This document shows positions 15,986-24,530 of a stretch of 64,000 bases of DNA, piece after piece; position 1 is the first letter of the stretch, and each line of letters begins with the position of its first letter. The translations under genes and the position numbers were made by a program. The DNA is from Nitrospirales bacterium (GTDB lineage Bacteria; Nitrospirota; Nitrospiria; Nitrospirales; UBA8639). The notes below the pieces were generated by a model, which saw only the letters and a list, made by a program, of their open reading frames with translations, was not told the DNA's origin and did no database searches. The stretch lies in the NCBI GenBank assembly GCA_031315865.1, contig JALDRJ010000002.1, positions 1,400,001 through 1,464,000 of the forward strand. The letters run 5' to 3'.

Positions 15986-16798
15986 ATGAAGGGTCAAGAA
16001 TTAGGGATTGAACAATACCAGCTGGTTGAAGAACCGTTTTACGAAGAAGTCAACGGCGAAAAAAATCTGCTGAAGATCGCGGCGGAGAGCAAGATGCCCG
16101 TGATGTTGAAAGGGCCGACCGGGAGCGGGAAAACGCGTTTCGTGCAACATATGGCCTATGTATTGGGAAGGCCGTTGATTACCGTTGCCTGTCACGAAGA
16201 TCTGACGGCCTCTGATCTGATTGGCCGCTATTTGTTGAAAGGCGAGGAAACGGTCTGGATTGATGGACCCCTGACGTTAGGAGTCAAACACGGGGCGATC
16301 GTGTACCTCGACGAAATTGTCGAAGCCAGAAAAGACACGACCGTGGTGATTCATCCGCTGAGCGATGATCGCCGGTTTCTTCCCCTTGAAAAGAAGGGCC
16401 AAGTTTTGGAAGCGGTCGATGATTTTATGTTGGTGATCTCGTACAATCCTGGCTATCAAAGCGTTCTCAAGGAGCTGAAGCAAAGTACCAAGCAACGTTT
16501 TGTCGCGATTGAATTTTCGTATCCGCCCAAAGAAATCGAGGTTCGAATCATCCAGCATGAAGCACAGGTTGACAAAGATGTGGCGATGCGTCTCGTAAAA
16601 CTTGGGGAAAAAGTGAGAAACCTGCGAAGTCACGGACTTGAAGAAGGCGTCAGCACGCGATTGCTCATCTACGCGGGAACGTTGATCCGACGCGGCGTCT
16701 CTCCTGACCGGGCGTGCGAGGCGGCGGTCACTCGCCCGATGACGGATGACCAGGATATGCAGCGGAGCATACAAGAACTCGTGAAGGCGATTTTCTAA
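15986..16798 (+). CDS. CbbQ/NirQ/NorQ-type MoxR AAA+ ATPase, orphan
   Basis: 270 residues. Walker A GPTGSGKT at 43-50, Walker B IVYLDE at 105-110, sensor 1 VISYNPGY near 152, and the CbbQ_C-like tail [20 protein letters not shown] with arginine sensor. These ATPases pair with a von Willebrand factor A protein (CbbO/NorD) to activate Rubisco or nitric oxide/nitrite reductases by metal-site remodelling. No vWA gene, Rubisco or NO-reductase gene is in the window, so its client is not visible. ATG 15986 has AGGGGAAC seven bases upstream. Confidence 0.93.
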   Translation: MKGQELGIEQYQLVEEPFYEEVNGEKNLLKIAAESKMPVMLKGPTGSGKTRFVQHMAYVLGRPLITVACHEDLTASDLIGRYLLKGEETVWIDGPLTLGVKHGAIVYLDEIVEARKDTTVVIHPLSDDRRFLPLEKKGQVLEAVDDFMLVISYNPGYQSVLKELKQSTKQRFVAIEFSYPPKEIEVRIIQHEAQVDKDVAMRLVKLGEKVRNLRSHGLEEGVSTRLLIYAGTLIRRGVSPDRACEAAVTRPMTDDQDMQRSIQELVKAIF

Positions 16799-16881
16799 AA
16801 AAGACGAGAGAAGTGTGTAGTTCGCAAATCCTCATGACACGTGTGCATGTAACGTGAGATAACGACGAATGAGGCGAATCC

Positions 16882-17193
16882 TCAAATCGTTAAAACCATA
16901 GAGACAAGTTCAGAAATTTTCATCTGCTCGAGCGTTCGTTTGACATGACCATGGGATACGCACAGGCGCAAGGTGCGTGACGAGGTTTTGCACTGATTAT
17001 GTGCGACCATAAGAAGCCCTAACGCGGTGCTGTCAATAAAGGGAACCTCTCGCAAATCCACGACAATTTCTTCAGTGTTTTCGTCTTTGGCTTGGCTAAA
17101 GGCCGTGAGAAATTCTTGGCGCCACTTTACGTCAAAGCGCCCCCAGAGCTTGAGGATGACACGGTCTTTTTCGATCGTCAGGCTGGCTTCCAC
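16882..17193 (-). CDS. STAS-domain protein (anti-sigma factor antagonist type)
   Basis: 103 residues, start GTG 17193. A single SpoIIAA-like STAS domain: beta-strands VILKLWGRFDV, then EEIVVDLREVPFIDSTALGLLM with phospho-acceptor S55 in the DST motif, and a C-terminal RTLEQMKISELVSMV helix. It would bind an anti-sigma or switch kinase/phosphatase protein. No HATPase or PP2C partner is adjacent. It is convergent with the AAA+ gene. Confidence 0.88.
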   Translation of the reverse strand: MEASLTIEKDRVILKLWGRFDVKWRQEFLTAFSQAKDENTEEIVVDLREVPFIDSTALGLLMVAHNQCKTSSRTLRLCVSHGHVKRTLEQMKISELVSMVLTI

Positions 17194-17514
17194 AAAACAT
17201 CACCAATGAACACTCGGCGGGAAGGTCTCTGTTCCATCCGTCCACCAGTGATGTGTAGGTAATTAATTAACTAGGTTGGGTCTGAAGCCCACGTGAGGGC
17301 TTGAGAGCTTGTGTGTAATACCGCCTATGGTTATCTGGTGTCAAGATATCATCAAAGTTTTCTCATTCAAGCTGGATTCACATTCTCAGGCTTCTCACGA
17401 TCGATATTTCCCTGAGTGGCCTATGACTTTAGTCTGCGGCCGCAAATGACCGATAACAGAAGATGTAAAGATAAATGGAAGGATATCGGCAATCGATGCG
17501 AAGGAGAGTCCCAG
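17194..17514. other. Divergent intergenic region
   Basis: 321 bases between the STAS gene (minus) and the pentapeptide gene (plus). It holds a small hairpin, AAGCCC (17285-17290) with GGGCTT (17297-17302) and six-base loop, without a T run. The AATTAATTAA tract near 17260 is AT-rich. No gene is supported upstream of 17515. Confidence 0.45.
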
Positions 17515-17853
17515 ATGACACCACGCATACCTTCAGATCCCATGTACCAGTTACTTCGGGAAGGAAAGGTCGAGGACTTTAACGACCGGCGGGCTTTGGG
17601 TGAGAACGTTGATCTTACGAACTGTGATTTTCGGAACGTCGATCTTCGAGGGTTAGACGCAAATGGCCTCGATCTTCGAGGTGCGTATTTTCGGCAAGCC
17701 GATCTTCGTGGTGTAGACCTTTCGGAAGCGCAATTAGAAGGCGCTAGCATCAACGGTGCCCATATCTCCGGCACCTATTTCCCCAAGGCCCTGAGTTCCA
17801 CAGAGATCTTACTCTCTTTTCAACATGGAACGAGGATGCGCTATTCCGCTTAA
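17515..17853 (+). CDS. Small pentapeptide-repeat protein
   Basis: 112 residues from ATG 17515, with AAGGAG at 17501-17506; the frame is open upstream to 17416 but this site fixes the start. Residues 35-85 hold about ten A(D/N)LxG-like pentapeptides (NVDLTN-CDFRN-VDLRG-LDANG-LDLRG-AYFRQ-ADLRG-VDLSE-AQLEG). It forms a short right-handed quadrilateral beta-helix, too short for a Qnr-type gyrase mimic. Function unknown; a protein-binding surface is the usual guess. Confidence 0.85.
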   Translation: MTPRIPSDPMYQLLREGKVEDFNDRRALGENVDLTNCDFRNVDLRGLDANGLDLRGAYFRQADLRGVDLSEAQLEGASINGAHISGTYFPKALSSTEILLSFQHGTRMRYSA

Positions 17854-18151
17854 GAGTATCTTGTCTTCGCGCTTGGTCCGGCTCATGTCGGGCCGCACAC
17901 AAGTCTAAGACGACAACTGCCAAGCAACCTTTGCAATCCTCCCGCTATAGCCGTTTCAAATAACTTCCATATGGTTCAACCTCGTACTGCGCAGAGTATG
18001 TCGTATGTATCGATTGGAACTTATTTGGATTCGCTATAACATAGGCTTTTGAGCCGTTGCCCGCCTCGCACTGCACGATTCACTCGCATTGACACTCCAT
18101 TGTTTGCCACATACACTCCATCCCTGACCCACTGACGAAAGGACATATGGG
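17854..18151. other. Intergenic region before the HAD phosphatase gene
   Basis: 298 bases with no gene I can support. A weak promoter candidate is TTGGAA (18014-18019), 15-bp spacer, TATAAC (18035-18040). Confidence 0.35.
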
Positions 18152-19030
18152 ATGAGTCACCCCCATAATATCATCGCTATCGTGTATGACTTTGATCATA
18201 CCCTGAGTCCCCATTATATGCAGGACCATACTATTCTGCGCCATGCGGGCATCGATCCCAAGGAATTCTGGCCGAGTTGTACGGCCTTGATTCAATCGAA
18301 GGGCTATGACCAGGAATTAGCCTACATGAAAAAGCTGCTCGAGCATGAGGCCATTCGCGCCCTGTCTAACAAAGATCTGGAGACCATGGGAGCGGAGCTG
18401 ACGTTTTTCCCGGGGGTGCCTGATTGTTTTGAGGAATTGAATGCGTTGTTTGGCCCCGAAGAGTATGAAGAATTCGGGATACGTTTAGAACACTATGTTG
18501 TGAGTTCAGGGCTCAAGGCCATCCTTGACGGAAGTCTTATTGCCAAGCATGTCAAAGCAATCTTTGGCTGTGAGTTTGATGAAGATGACGGACACATTAG
18601 TTTTCCCAAGCGGACGATTAGCCACACGCAAAAAACACAATTTTTGTTTCGGGTCAATAAGGGCCTGCTGGACTTGGATCAAGACGTCAATGATCACATG
18701 CCCGAAGAAGTGCGACGAGTGCCGTTTCGTCATATGATTTACGTCGGAGATGGGCCAACCGATGTGCCGTGCTTCACGCTCATGAAAAAGAATGGCGGAT
18801 TTGCCGTGGCCGTGTATAACGCCGAAGATCATTCTCGCCGGTCATTTGAGAAATGTTACCAACTGGCCCATCATGCCGATCGAGTGCATTTCATGGCACC
18901 AGCCGATTACCGGGAGGGGAGTCATTTGCGTTTGATATTGGAACAACACATCAAGGAGATTGCGAAGGGCGTGCTCGAAGAACGGCGGCAGGGAGTCGAG
19001 AAGTCACGGGTCGCAGCGCCGACTCCATAG
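18152..19030 (+). CDS. HAD-superfamily phosphatase (phosphoserine-phosphatase-like)
   Basis: 292 residues. HAD motif I is VYDFDHTLS with nucleophile D13 and acid D15; motif II is the VVSSGLKAIL segment near 115; motif IV is GDGPTDVPCF near 197. A large helical cap lies between residues 20 and 95. The serB-like C1 subfamily is likely, though the cap is longer than in SerB, so the substrate is open. ATG 18152 has AAAGGA a dozen bases upstream. Transcribed alone. Confidence 0.85.
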   Translation: MSHPHNIIAIVYDFDHTLSPHYMQDHTILRHAGIDPKEFWPSCTALIQSKGYDQELAYMKKLLEHEAIRALSNKDLETMGAELTFFPGVPDCFEELNALFGPEEYEEFGIRLEHYVVSSGLKAILDGSLIAKHVKAIFGCEFDEDDGHISFPKRTISHTQKTQFLFRVNKGLLDLDQDVNDHMPEEVRRVPFRHMIYVGDGPTDVPCFTLMKKNGGFAVAVYNAEDHSRRSFEKCYQLAHHADRVHFMAPADYREGSHLRLILEQHIKEIAKGVLEERRQGVEKSRVAAPTP

Positions 19031-19166
19031 GGGCCCCAGAAGAATGGCGCAGGTGCAAACGTTCACGACTCTCATATTGCCCAAGGCCTGTGCATTGTGT
19101 GCCGAATTTGGAGTACAATAGAGGTATTGGGTGATGAAACAGTGAGAGAGGCCGGGAGGTGGCGAG

Positions 19167-19772
19167 ATGATGAGGTTTCCGACATATTATTCCAATAACC
19201 GTGTGAGGCTTGCCCTTGTTCTTGTGTCGAGTATCCTGGTCGGTCCCGCATTTGCGAAAGATCCGTTTGGCACAGAAGAATCTCCTCAAATATTGATCGA
19301 AAAACCGACGGATATAGCCCTAGATCAGGTCAATTGGAAAAAGCCTCAGGGTGTGTTTACGTGGATTGCCATGGCTCGAGGGTACGACACGCCCTGGGCC
19401 ACTCATGGCAGACCCGGATGGATGACTGATGATGCGATGGTTGAACCCATTGATCCCGGCGTTTCCACGTTCGCACCCGATACTCCTGAGATTTACATCG
19501 TCTTTGAGGGGCAACCACTTGATGCACCGGGACAATTTGCCGCTGCCTGGCATTTGCTTGCGGATGGCAAGAAAGTGGGTGACAAACCCCTGGGCAAAGA
19601 TGTCGTCGAATTAGAGATGAACCAACGGTATGCCTATTTCATCATCACCCCACCCAAAGGAGTCTGGGACCCGGGAAAATATCTTGTAGATATTTACTAT
19701 GGCAGTCCCGGCCAAGAACTGCATGCCATCAACATTATCGGCACGATGACGTTTACGATTCAGGAGTCATAA
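19167..19772 (+). CDS. Exported protein of unknown function
   Basis: 201 residues; signal peptide with hydrophobic LALVLVSSILVGP and cleavage near AFA-KD (residue 31). The rest is a beta-rich domain with FTWIAMARGYDTPWA near 63, TPEIYIVFEGQPLDAPG near 108 and PGKYLVDIYYGSPGQELH near 168, which looks like an immunoglobulin-like fold. ATG 19167 follows GGGAGGTGGC (19155-19164). No family recognised. Confidence 0.8.
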   Translation: MMRFPTYYSNNRVRLALVLVSSILVGPAFAKDPFGTEESPQILIEKPTDIALDQVNWKKPQGVFTWIAMARGYDTPWATHGRPGWMTDDAMVEPIDPGVSTFAPDTPEIYIVFEGQPLDAPGQFAAAWHLLADGKKVGDKPLGKDVVELEMNQRYAYFIITPPKGVWDPGKYLVDIYYGSPGQELHAINIIGTMTFTIQES

Positions 19773-20026
19773 GCGATTCCCAGTGAACGCATGCGGAGTT
19801 AAAGCTCAACGTCGGAATCCCGGCAATCATCCAACGAACCCATTCCTTTCTTCCCGGCCCTCCTGTGCAATCTCATACGAACGCTTTCTAACGCCTGCCA
19901 TTGAGGAATAGTCGTTTCTCCAATTTTTTCCTCAGACGACTGAATCTGTCGGAGCGAACCAACCCCCCAAAACGTGAACAGCCCTATATGCGGCGTTTCC
20001 TGCCATTCGGGATTCACGGCTGGCCG

Positions 20027-21679
20027 TTAACGGCGAAGCCGCGGCTTGAGGAATCCCCGGGCCAGCCAACGGTCGAGCAATTGAAGGCGTTTCTTGAGTT
20101 GGCTGATTGTCGCCTCGTGAATGGAGGTCCCGGTCGCGTCTTTTAGTGCGGTATTCACTTGCCAGGGGTCGAGCCGTTCTTTGCGGGTCAACTGAGAGAC
20201 GAGTTGTTTATGATGGTCCCGCAAGCTGGCCTTCTGCTCGAAGAGGCTCAATTCAGGTTCAGGTGGTTTGGGCGAGGTCGGTCCTTCTTCGGGATTGGAT
20301 TCTTGAGCAGAGCTGTTAGGGCGAAAAAAGGCTTGCTGTGATTCGGGGACTTCAGGATGAGTCAGAAAAAACGTTCCTCCTATCCATTCATCGGCACGCG
20401 CTACGCCGTCTAATGGAACGAAGTCGTCATCCTGTCCGGTTCTTTGGCTGGGCGCCGCTAAAGGCTGTGAAACGGGAAAATCCCGTTCCTTCAACGCGTG
20501 GGCGCGTTCTTCGGTGATCTGTTTCGCATGCTGCACGATCGTGGGATCTTGAGAGATGTAGAGGTAGGATTTACGATCCTGCCCTCCATGCTCATTGACC
20601 CGGACAAAGCGACCAACGACCTGACGAAAATACATTTCCGTTAACACATTGGTGGCATAGACGCCGACTCGCAGCCGAGGGATATCGACGCCTTCGCTCA
20701 CCATATTGACCGCGACTAACCATCGTTGCCGTCCTCTGGCAAAGCGCTGAATCGTCTTGTGGGCCGTGGGGTCATCGGAAACGGCGACTAGCGCCCGTTC
20801 ACTCGTGAGTTCTTGAACGAGTGCCGCGATGTCGCGAGCATGTGTCTGGGACATGGCGACAATCAGGCCACCAGCCCGGTCGTGGCCAGCCGAACGCACG
20901 GCAGATAGTCGTTCATCGGCATCCTGAATGACTTGACCAAGCCAGCGGTCTTGTAAGAGCGCGGTGCGCAGTCGTTCACGACGCCATGGTTTTTTTATGC
21001 CGTCTTTGAACGTGGCTTCAACGGTTTCACCTCGTGACGTCCAAGCCAGTTCCCCTTCATACGATGGAAAGATGACTGGACGGCAGACATGATCCCGAAG
21101 GGCTTCAGGGTATCCATATTGAAAGTCAGCGATACTGCGGCGGGCCGAATCGTAACGGACGTAGGGGATGGGATTCTGGTCACTGCGGAATGGTGTCCCT
21201 GAAAGGAGGAGCCGTTGAACGGCTGGGTCAAAGGCCACGCGTAAGGCATCACCCCACTCCTTCCCCTCTCCCGCATGGTGGATTTCATCAAAAATGACCA
21301 ATGTCTTCGATCGAAGGCATTGCGCTCGATAGCGTGTAGGTTCGAGGCAGACTTGTTGGTAGGTGGTGGCTAATCCATGAAAATCGTTGGCCTCGCGATC
21401 CTGTTGAGTGGACGAGGTGGGGTCAAGCTGAAGGCCTTCAAGATGAGCGGCCTTGGCCCATTGTCCGCGCAAATGCGTAGTGGGGCAGACGACCACGATT
21501 CGATCGGCTCGTCCTTTCGTGAGTGCATCGTGCGCGACATGCAACGCGAGCCGGGTTTTCCCGGCACCGGGCGTGGCGACAGCTAGAAAGTTCGGGGAAG
21601 CATGCTGGGAAATGGCCGAAAATGCTTCTTCCTGCCAGGGGCGAAGCGGCGAGGTCCAGGGATCGGGTGGCTGCGGCAT
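20027..21679 (-). CDS. SF2 DEAD/DEAH-like helicase (ResIII/HelicC)
   Basis: 550 residues. RecA domain 1 has the Q-like LRPWQEEAF near 13, Walker A TPGAGKT at 36-42, IVVVCPTTHLRGQW, Walker B DEIHH at 131-135 and LSGTPFRSD near 160. Domain 2 has the VSEGVDIPRLRVGVYATN segment near 320 and QVVGRFVRVNE near 352. The C-terminal 150 residues are not helicase-like (proline-rich, then a helical KERLDPWQVNTALKDATG segment). Resembles helicases of restriction or phage origin; nothing of a restriction system is adjacent. Acts on nucleic acid with ATP; specific job unknown. Confidence 0.9.
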   Translation of the reverse strand: MPQPPDPWTSPLRPWQEEAFSAISQHASPNFLAVATPGAGKTRLALHVAHDALTKGRADRIVVVCPTTHLRGQWAKAAHLEGLQLDPTSSTQQDREANDFHGLATTYQQVCLEPTRYRAQCLRSKTLVIFDEIHHAGEGKEWGDALRVAFDPAVQRLLLSGTPFRSDQNPIPYVRYDSARRSIADFQYGYPEALRDHVCRPVIFPSYEGELAWTSRGETVEATFKDGIKKPWRRERLRTALLQDRWLGQVIQDADERLSAVRSAGHDRAGGLIVAMSQTHARDIAALVQELTSERALVAVSDDPTAHKTIQRFARGRQRWLVAVNMVSEGVDIPRLRVGVYATNVLTEMYFRQVVGRFVRVNEHGGQDRKSYLYISQDPTIVQHAKQITEERAHALKERDFPVSQPLAAPSQRTGQDDDFVPLDGVARADEWIGGTFFLTHPEVPESQQAFFRPNSSAQESNPEEGPTSPKPPEPELSLFEQKASLRDHHKQLVSQLTRKERLDPWQVNTALKDATGTSIHEATISQLKKRLQLLDRWLARGFLKPRLRR

Positions 21680-22215
21680 CTCAGAAGAGTACGGAAATCT
21701 GTCTCAAGTCGAGGAATTAAGGAAAGGCGGTACGATAAAGATTTTGTCGTTTGATTGCAATGCGTAAGTAAAAATACGTTACTTTCAGGCTTTCAAGTGT
21801 GCGGATTTGCCAGGGGAGTGCCGAGCGCAAAACGATGAAACCGCACACATCAACAAGGATTGTTTCGTAACTGTTTGATATTGCAGGCTGTTCGGATTGG
21901 CACGTCTGTTGCTGAAGTTCAGTCGGGCAACCGCATGTAGTTGCACAACACAATCACGCCAAACTCTATTATGTTTTAGAGGGTGGTTTTGATATGTGAT
22001 CGGCGGAATTACCGCTGACATGTTCATAGTCCATCCTTAAATTTTGTTTCCTCATAACAATTTGATATTGTTTCCCGTTGGGAGTGGCTGTGTATGACAC
22101 GCAGTCCACTCGGATAATGGCATACATATGGGTATACGACACGATCATGTCGGTCTCTGTTGTTCTAAGGGATGATTGACGTCTGTGTACTCAAAATTCA
22201 CAAGGAGGAATTATC
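21680..22215. other. Intergenic region upstream of the small ORF/PepSY genes
   Basis: 536 bases. Minus-strand frames here (for example 21785-22027) lack ribosome sites and do not look like proteins. The stretch 21857-21897 shares two ordered blocks, GGATTGTTTCG and ATTGCAGGCT, with 42516-42541, so both may be remnants of one degenerate element. Confidence 0.4.
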
Positions 22216-22380
22216 GTGAATGTGCCCACACGCGGGGATCCAATGGAAGTATTTCAAGGCATTGAGAATCATCAGTTGTCATGGTTTGGCCGTAGGCCCG
22301 ATGACAACACGCGAGCAAGGTCTCCACTCAATTTAATGATGGGGCCTTTTAATTCACTCAAACATGAAAGAGGAAATTGA
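22216..22380 (+). CDS. Small ORF with strong ribosome site, unknown function
   Basis: 54 codons from GTG 22216 to TGA 22380, too short to be noticed by length alone. AAGGAGG (22202-22208) lies seven bases before the GTG, one of the best ribosome sites in the window, and the stop ends two bases before the PepSY ATG, suggesting coupling. The product is polar (MNVPTRGDPMEVFQG near the start, PLNLMMGPFNSLKHERG near the end) with no signal peptide or motif. It might be a leader peptide or a decayed gene. Confidence 0.45.
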   Translation: MNVPTRGDPMEVFQGIENHQLSWFGRRPDDNTRARSPLNLMMGPFNSLKHERGN

Positions 22381-22382
22381 TC

Positions 22383-22709
22383 ATGAAACATGCACGTTTT
22401 TTAATGTTTTTCACGGCCTTATCGATCATGCTTGGAGTAGGTTTCGGAACCGACATGGCATCCGCGAATAGTCATAAAAAGCTCTTGCCGACCTCCGAGG
22501 CTATAAAAATTGTTGAAGCCCAATATTACGGTCAAGTAGAGACCGTCCACTTCCGTTCGACAAAGGGCGGGAGCCCGTACTATCAAGTCACCGTGTTCAG
22601 CGATGCTGACGGGAAAGAACTAAAAGATGTGCTGGTTGATGCCGTCACCGGGAAAGTTAAGGAGGTATTCGTGCATCCAGACCTCGTATTGAAAGAAATG
22701 GGGCATTAA
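22383..22709 (+). CDS. PepSY-domain periplasmic protein
   Basis: 108 residues from ATG 22383 with AGAGGA eight bases upstream. Signal peptide: MKHARFLMFFTALSIMLGV with cleavage near ASA-NS (residue 28). One PepSY domain follows: EAIKIVEAQYYGQVETVHF, YYQVTVFSDADGKELKDVLVDAVTGKV. PepSY domains bind or inhibit peptidases or sense ligands at the cell envelope. It heads the stress-like cluster; a palindrome and a 13-bp hairpin lie just downstream. Confidence 0.86.
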   Translation: MKHARFLMFFTALSIMLGVGFGTDMASANSHKKLLPTSEAIKIVEAQYYGQVETVHFRSTKGGSPYYQVTVFSDADGKELKDVLVDAVTGKVKEVFVHPDLVLKEMGH

Positions 22710-22758
22710 GTCTTCACGTTCTCTGCTTGTGTTGTATGACGAAGTTAGCAATAAGCAT

Positions 22759-22779
22759 ACGGTGGTAGGCTACCATCGT
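22759..22779. promoter_or_regulatory. 21-bp near-perfect palindrome, possible operator
   Basis: ACGGTGGTAG (22759-22768), centre G (22769) and CTACCATCGT (22770-22779) form a 10-1-10 inverted repeat with one G-T mismatch. The absence of a loop favours a protein-binding site over an RNA hairpin. It lies 50 bases after the PepSY stop and about 210 before the BON gene. Confidence 0.45.
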
Positions 22780-22912
22780 GTCATGAACACAGAGAGAAGA
22801 GACGGGCGATTGCTCATCACAAGGGGTAAGCGGATAAAGACTTATCACTTACACATTAACAACGCTGAACAACATTGATACAGCAGAGAAGCTCTAAGAC
22901 ATTTTTCCGGCG

Positions 22913-22945
22913 GGTGAAGATGTCGGCGTTTTCGACATCTTCACC
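22913..22945 (+). promoter_or_regulatory. 13-bp perfect stem-loop in the BON-gene leader
   Basis: GGTGAAGATGTCG (22913-22925), loop GCGTTTT (22926-22932) and CGACATCTTCACC (22933-22945) pair perfectly. No T run follows on either strand, so it is not a normal intrinsic terminator. It ends 41 bases before the BON ATG at 22987, so a leader structure affecting mRNA stability or translation is more likely. Confidence 0.6.
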
Positions 22946-22986
22946 AAGGCCAATTGGAAAGAAAGAGCGAGAGGGAGATTCCGATT

Positions 22987-23655
22987 ATGAAGAATACATG
23001 GGTACATGTAAACCGAGGTAATACGTCGCGAGGAATTGTCAAGGCGAGAGGCACGAATATGCTAAAGATGGTCGTCGCGGCGCTCTTGGGTCTGTTCGGA
23101 GCAGTAACCATTGGCACCGGGGTGTCAGCCAGCGACGCTCCGCCGTCTGCTCAGGCTACTGAACAAAAGCAACGTGATGATCAGATCAAATATGATGTCG
23201 AGGATCGCTTGCGAACGGATGGACGGATTGATTGGGAAGTGCTCGACGTCGAAGTCAAGCATGGTCATGTGACGCTGTACGGTGAAGTCCGGACTCAGGA
23301 AGAAAAGGGATTCGCGACGGATATTGCGATCGATGTTGCCGGGGTCACGGAGATCTTCAACCGCATTATCGTCGACGTGCCGCCATCGAAAGACCATAAC
23401 CTTCAAAAAGCCGTGTGGGAAACCTTGCGGGGTGTAGACGTGCTCCAAACAGACCCCTTGCGTGTCCGGGCCAGAAATGGAGTCGTGACGCTGTCCGGCG
23501 TGGTCGAAACTGAGAGGGAAAAAGAGGCCGCCCAGAGAGCGGTTGAATCGGTTTCCGGTGTCGAAAAGGTCATTAATGCGATTCATACCGGGGCTCCGCC
23601 CTTACGATCAGAACAAGAGACGTTGCTTAAGCAGAATCGTCAGGAGGTGGAATGA
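22987..23655 (+). CDS. Exported protein with two BON domains (OsmY-like)
   Basis: 222 residues from ATG 22987 (GAGGGAGA upstream); ATG 23059, at the start of the hydrophobic MLKMVVAALLGLFGAVTIG segment, is an alternative that gives a standard signal peptide. Cleavage near VSA-SD. BON domain 1 covers DDQIKYDVEDRLRTDGRID through GVTEIFNRIIV; domain 2 covers NLQKAVWETLRGVD through VSGVEKVINAIHT. BON proteins such as OsmY bind membranes and are induced by osmotic and general stress. Neighbouring stress-type genes support such a role. Confidence 0.9.
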   Translation: MKNTWVHVNRGNTSRGIVKARGTNMLKMVVAALLGLFGAVTIGTGVSASDAPPSAQATEQKQRDDQIKYDVEDRLRTDGRIDWEVLDVEVKHGHVTLYGEVRTQEEKGFATDIAIDVAGVTEIFNRIIVDVPPSKDHNLQKAVWETLRGVDVLQTDPLRVRARNGVVTLSGVVETEREKEAAQRAVESVSGVEKVINAIHTGAPPLRSEQETLLKQNRQEVE

Positions 23656-23807
23656 TCGCGCTGACCGAAGCACGAGTATTTAGATGAAACCAGTGTATCA
23701 ACGTAACACATGATTTTGGCGGTGTGGACCACGGACTCATGGAGGTATTTTCGACCATGAGTTTCGTGGTCAGTCTCGCCAGAACCTACAAGGAAAGGAG
23801 TTCTGAA

Positions 23808-24326
23808 GTGGGTGACAACAGCAGCAGCTGTATCGGTATTTACAATACACATACCGATGCAGAAAACGGCATCAAAGAATTGCAGCGGGTGGGTTTCGAC
23901 ATGAAAAAGCTCTCCATCGTTGGTAAAGGGTATCATACGGAAGAGCATGCGGCGGGTTTTTATAATACGGGAGAGCGAGTCAAGTTTTGGGGAAAACTCG
24001 GGGCGTTTTGGGGAGGACTGTGGGGAATCCTGTTCGGCTGGGCTACTTTCTGGTTACCAGGCATCGGACCCTTGATAGCCGCCGGGCCGCTGGTGAGCAC
24101 GATCCTGGCTGGGCTTGAGGGCGCGGCCGTGGTTGGCGGTTTGAATGCCGTCGGGGCTGCCTTGTTCAGTCTCGGCATTCCCAAAGACAGTATCATTACC
24201 TATGAAACGGCGCTGAAGGCAGAAAAATTTCTCCTAATCGTGCATGGAACGCCAGACGAGGTGTCGCGTGCCAAAGAAATCTTGAGTACGCAGCCGAATC
24301 ATCAGGTAGAGACCCATGTTGCTTGA
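23808..24326 (+). CDS. YflT/GSP17M-like general stress protein with glycine-rich hydrophobic core
   Basis: 172 residues from GTG 23808, which has AAGGAG (23795-23800) seven bases upstream; longer frames to 23724 lack this. The N-terminus SCIGIYNTHTDAENGIKELQRVGFDMKKLSIVGKGYH is a ferredoxin-like YflT/DUF1269-type domain. The middle (LGAFWGGLWGILFGWATFWLPG and GPLVSTILAGLEGAAVVGG) is glycine-rich and hydrophobic, as in proteins of this class thought to associate with membranes. A C-terminal YETALKAEKFLLIVHGTPDEV repeats the strand-helix pattern. Confidence 0.84.
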   Translation: MGDNSSSCIGIYNTHTDAENGIKELQRVGFDMKKLSIVGKGYHTEEHAAGFYNTGERVKFWGKLGAFWGGLWGILFGWATFWLPGIGPLIAAGPLVSTILAGLEGAAVVGGLNAVGAALFSLGIPKDSIITYETALKAEKFLLIVHGTPDEVSRAKEILSTQPNHQVETHVA

Positions 24327-24530
24327 AGAATCATGACTACGGTTTTCATTCATAGAGAAATTATACCGTGCTGGTCGTCGATGACCTATTTGTGACGCAT
24401 CGATTTTCGATGGCAATGCATTACTCACCCTCAAGAAGGCAATTTTGAGGGAAATGATTGCATAGCCATTCCGATCGGTGCATATACGATGTTGAGGCTC
24501 TTCGATGAAGAAGAAAGGGTTGTAAAAAAA

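Noticed and set aside
17285-17302. Six-base-pair hairpin as a terminator for the STAS or pentapeptide gene
   Set aside because: Lies upstream of both starts and has no T run; too short to be meaningful.
19799-20017. 72-codon minus-strand frame just after the helicase gene
   Set aside because: GTG start without a ribosome site, no motif, and 10 bases from the helicase stop; too weak to call.
21785-22027. 80-codon minus-strand frame in the region before the PepSY cluster
   Set aside because: No ribosome site and no protein-like pattern; lies in a region that looks like degenerate non-coding DNA.
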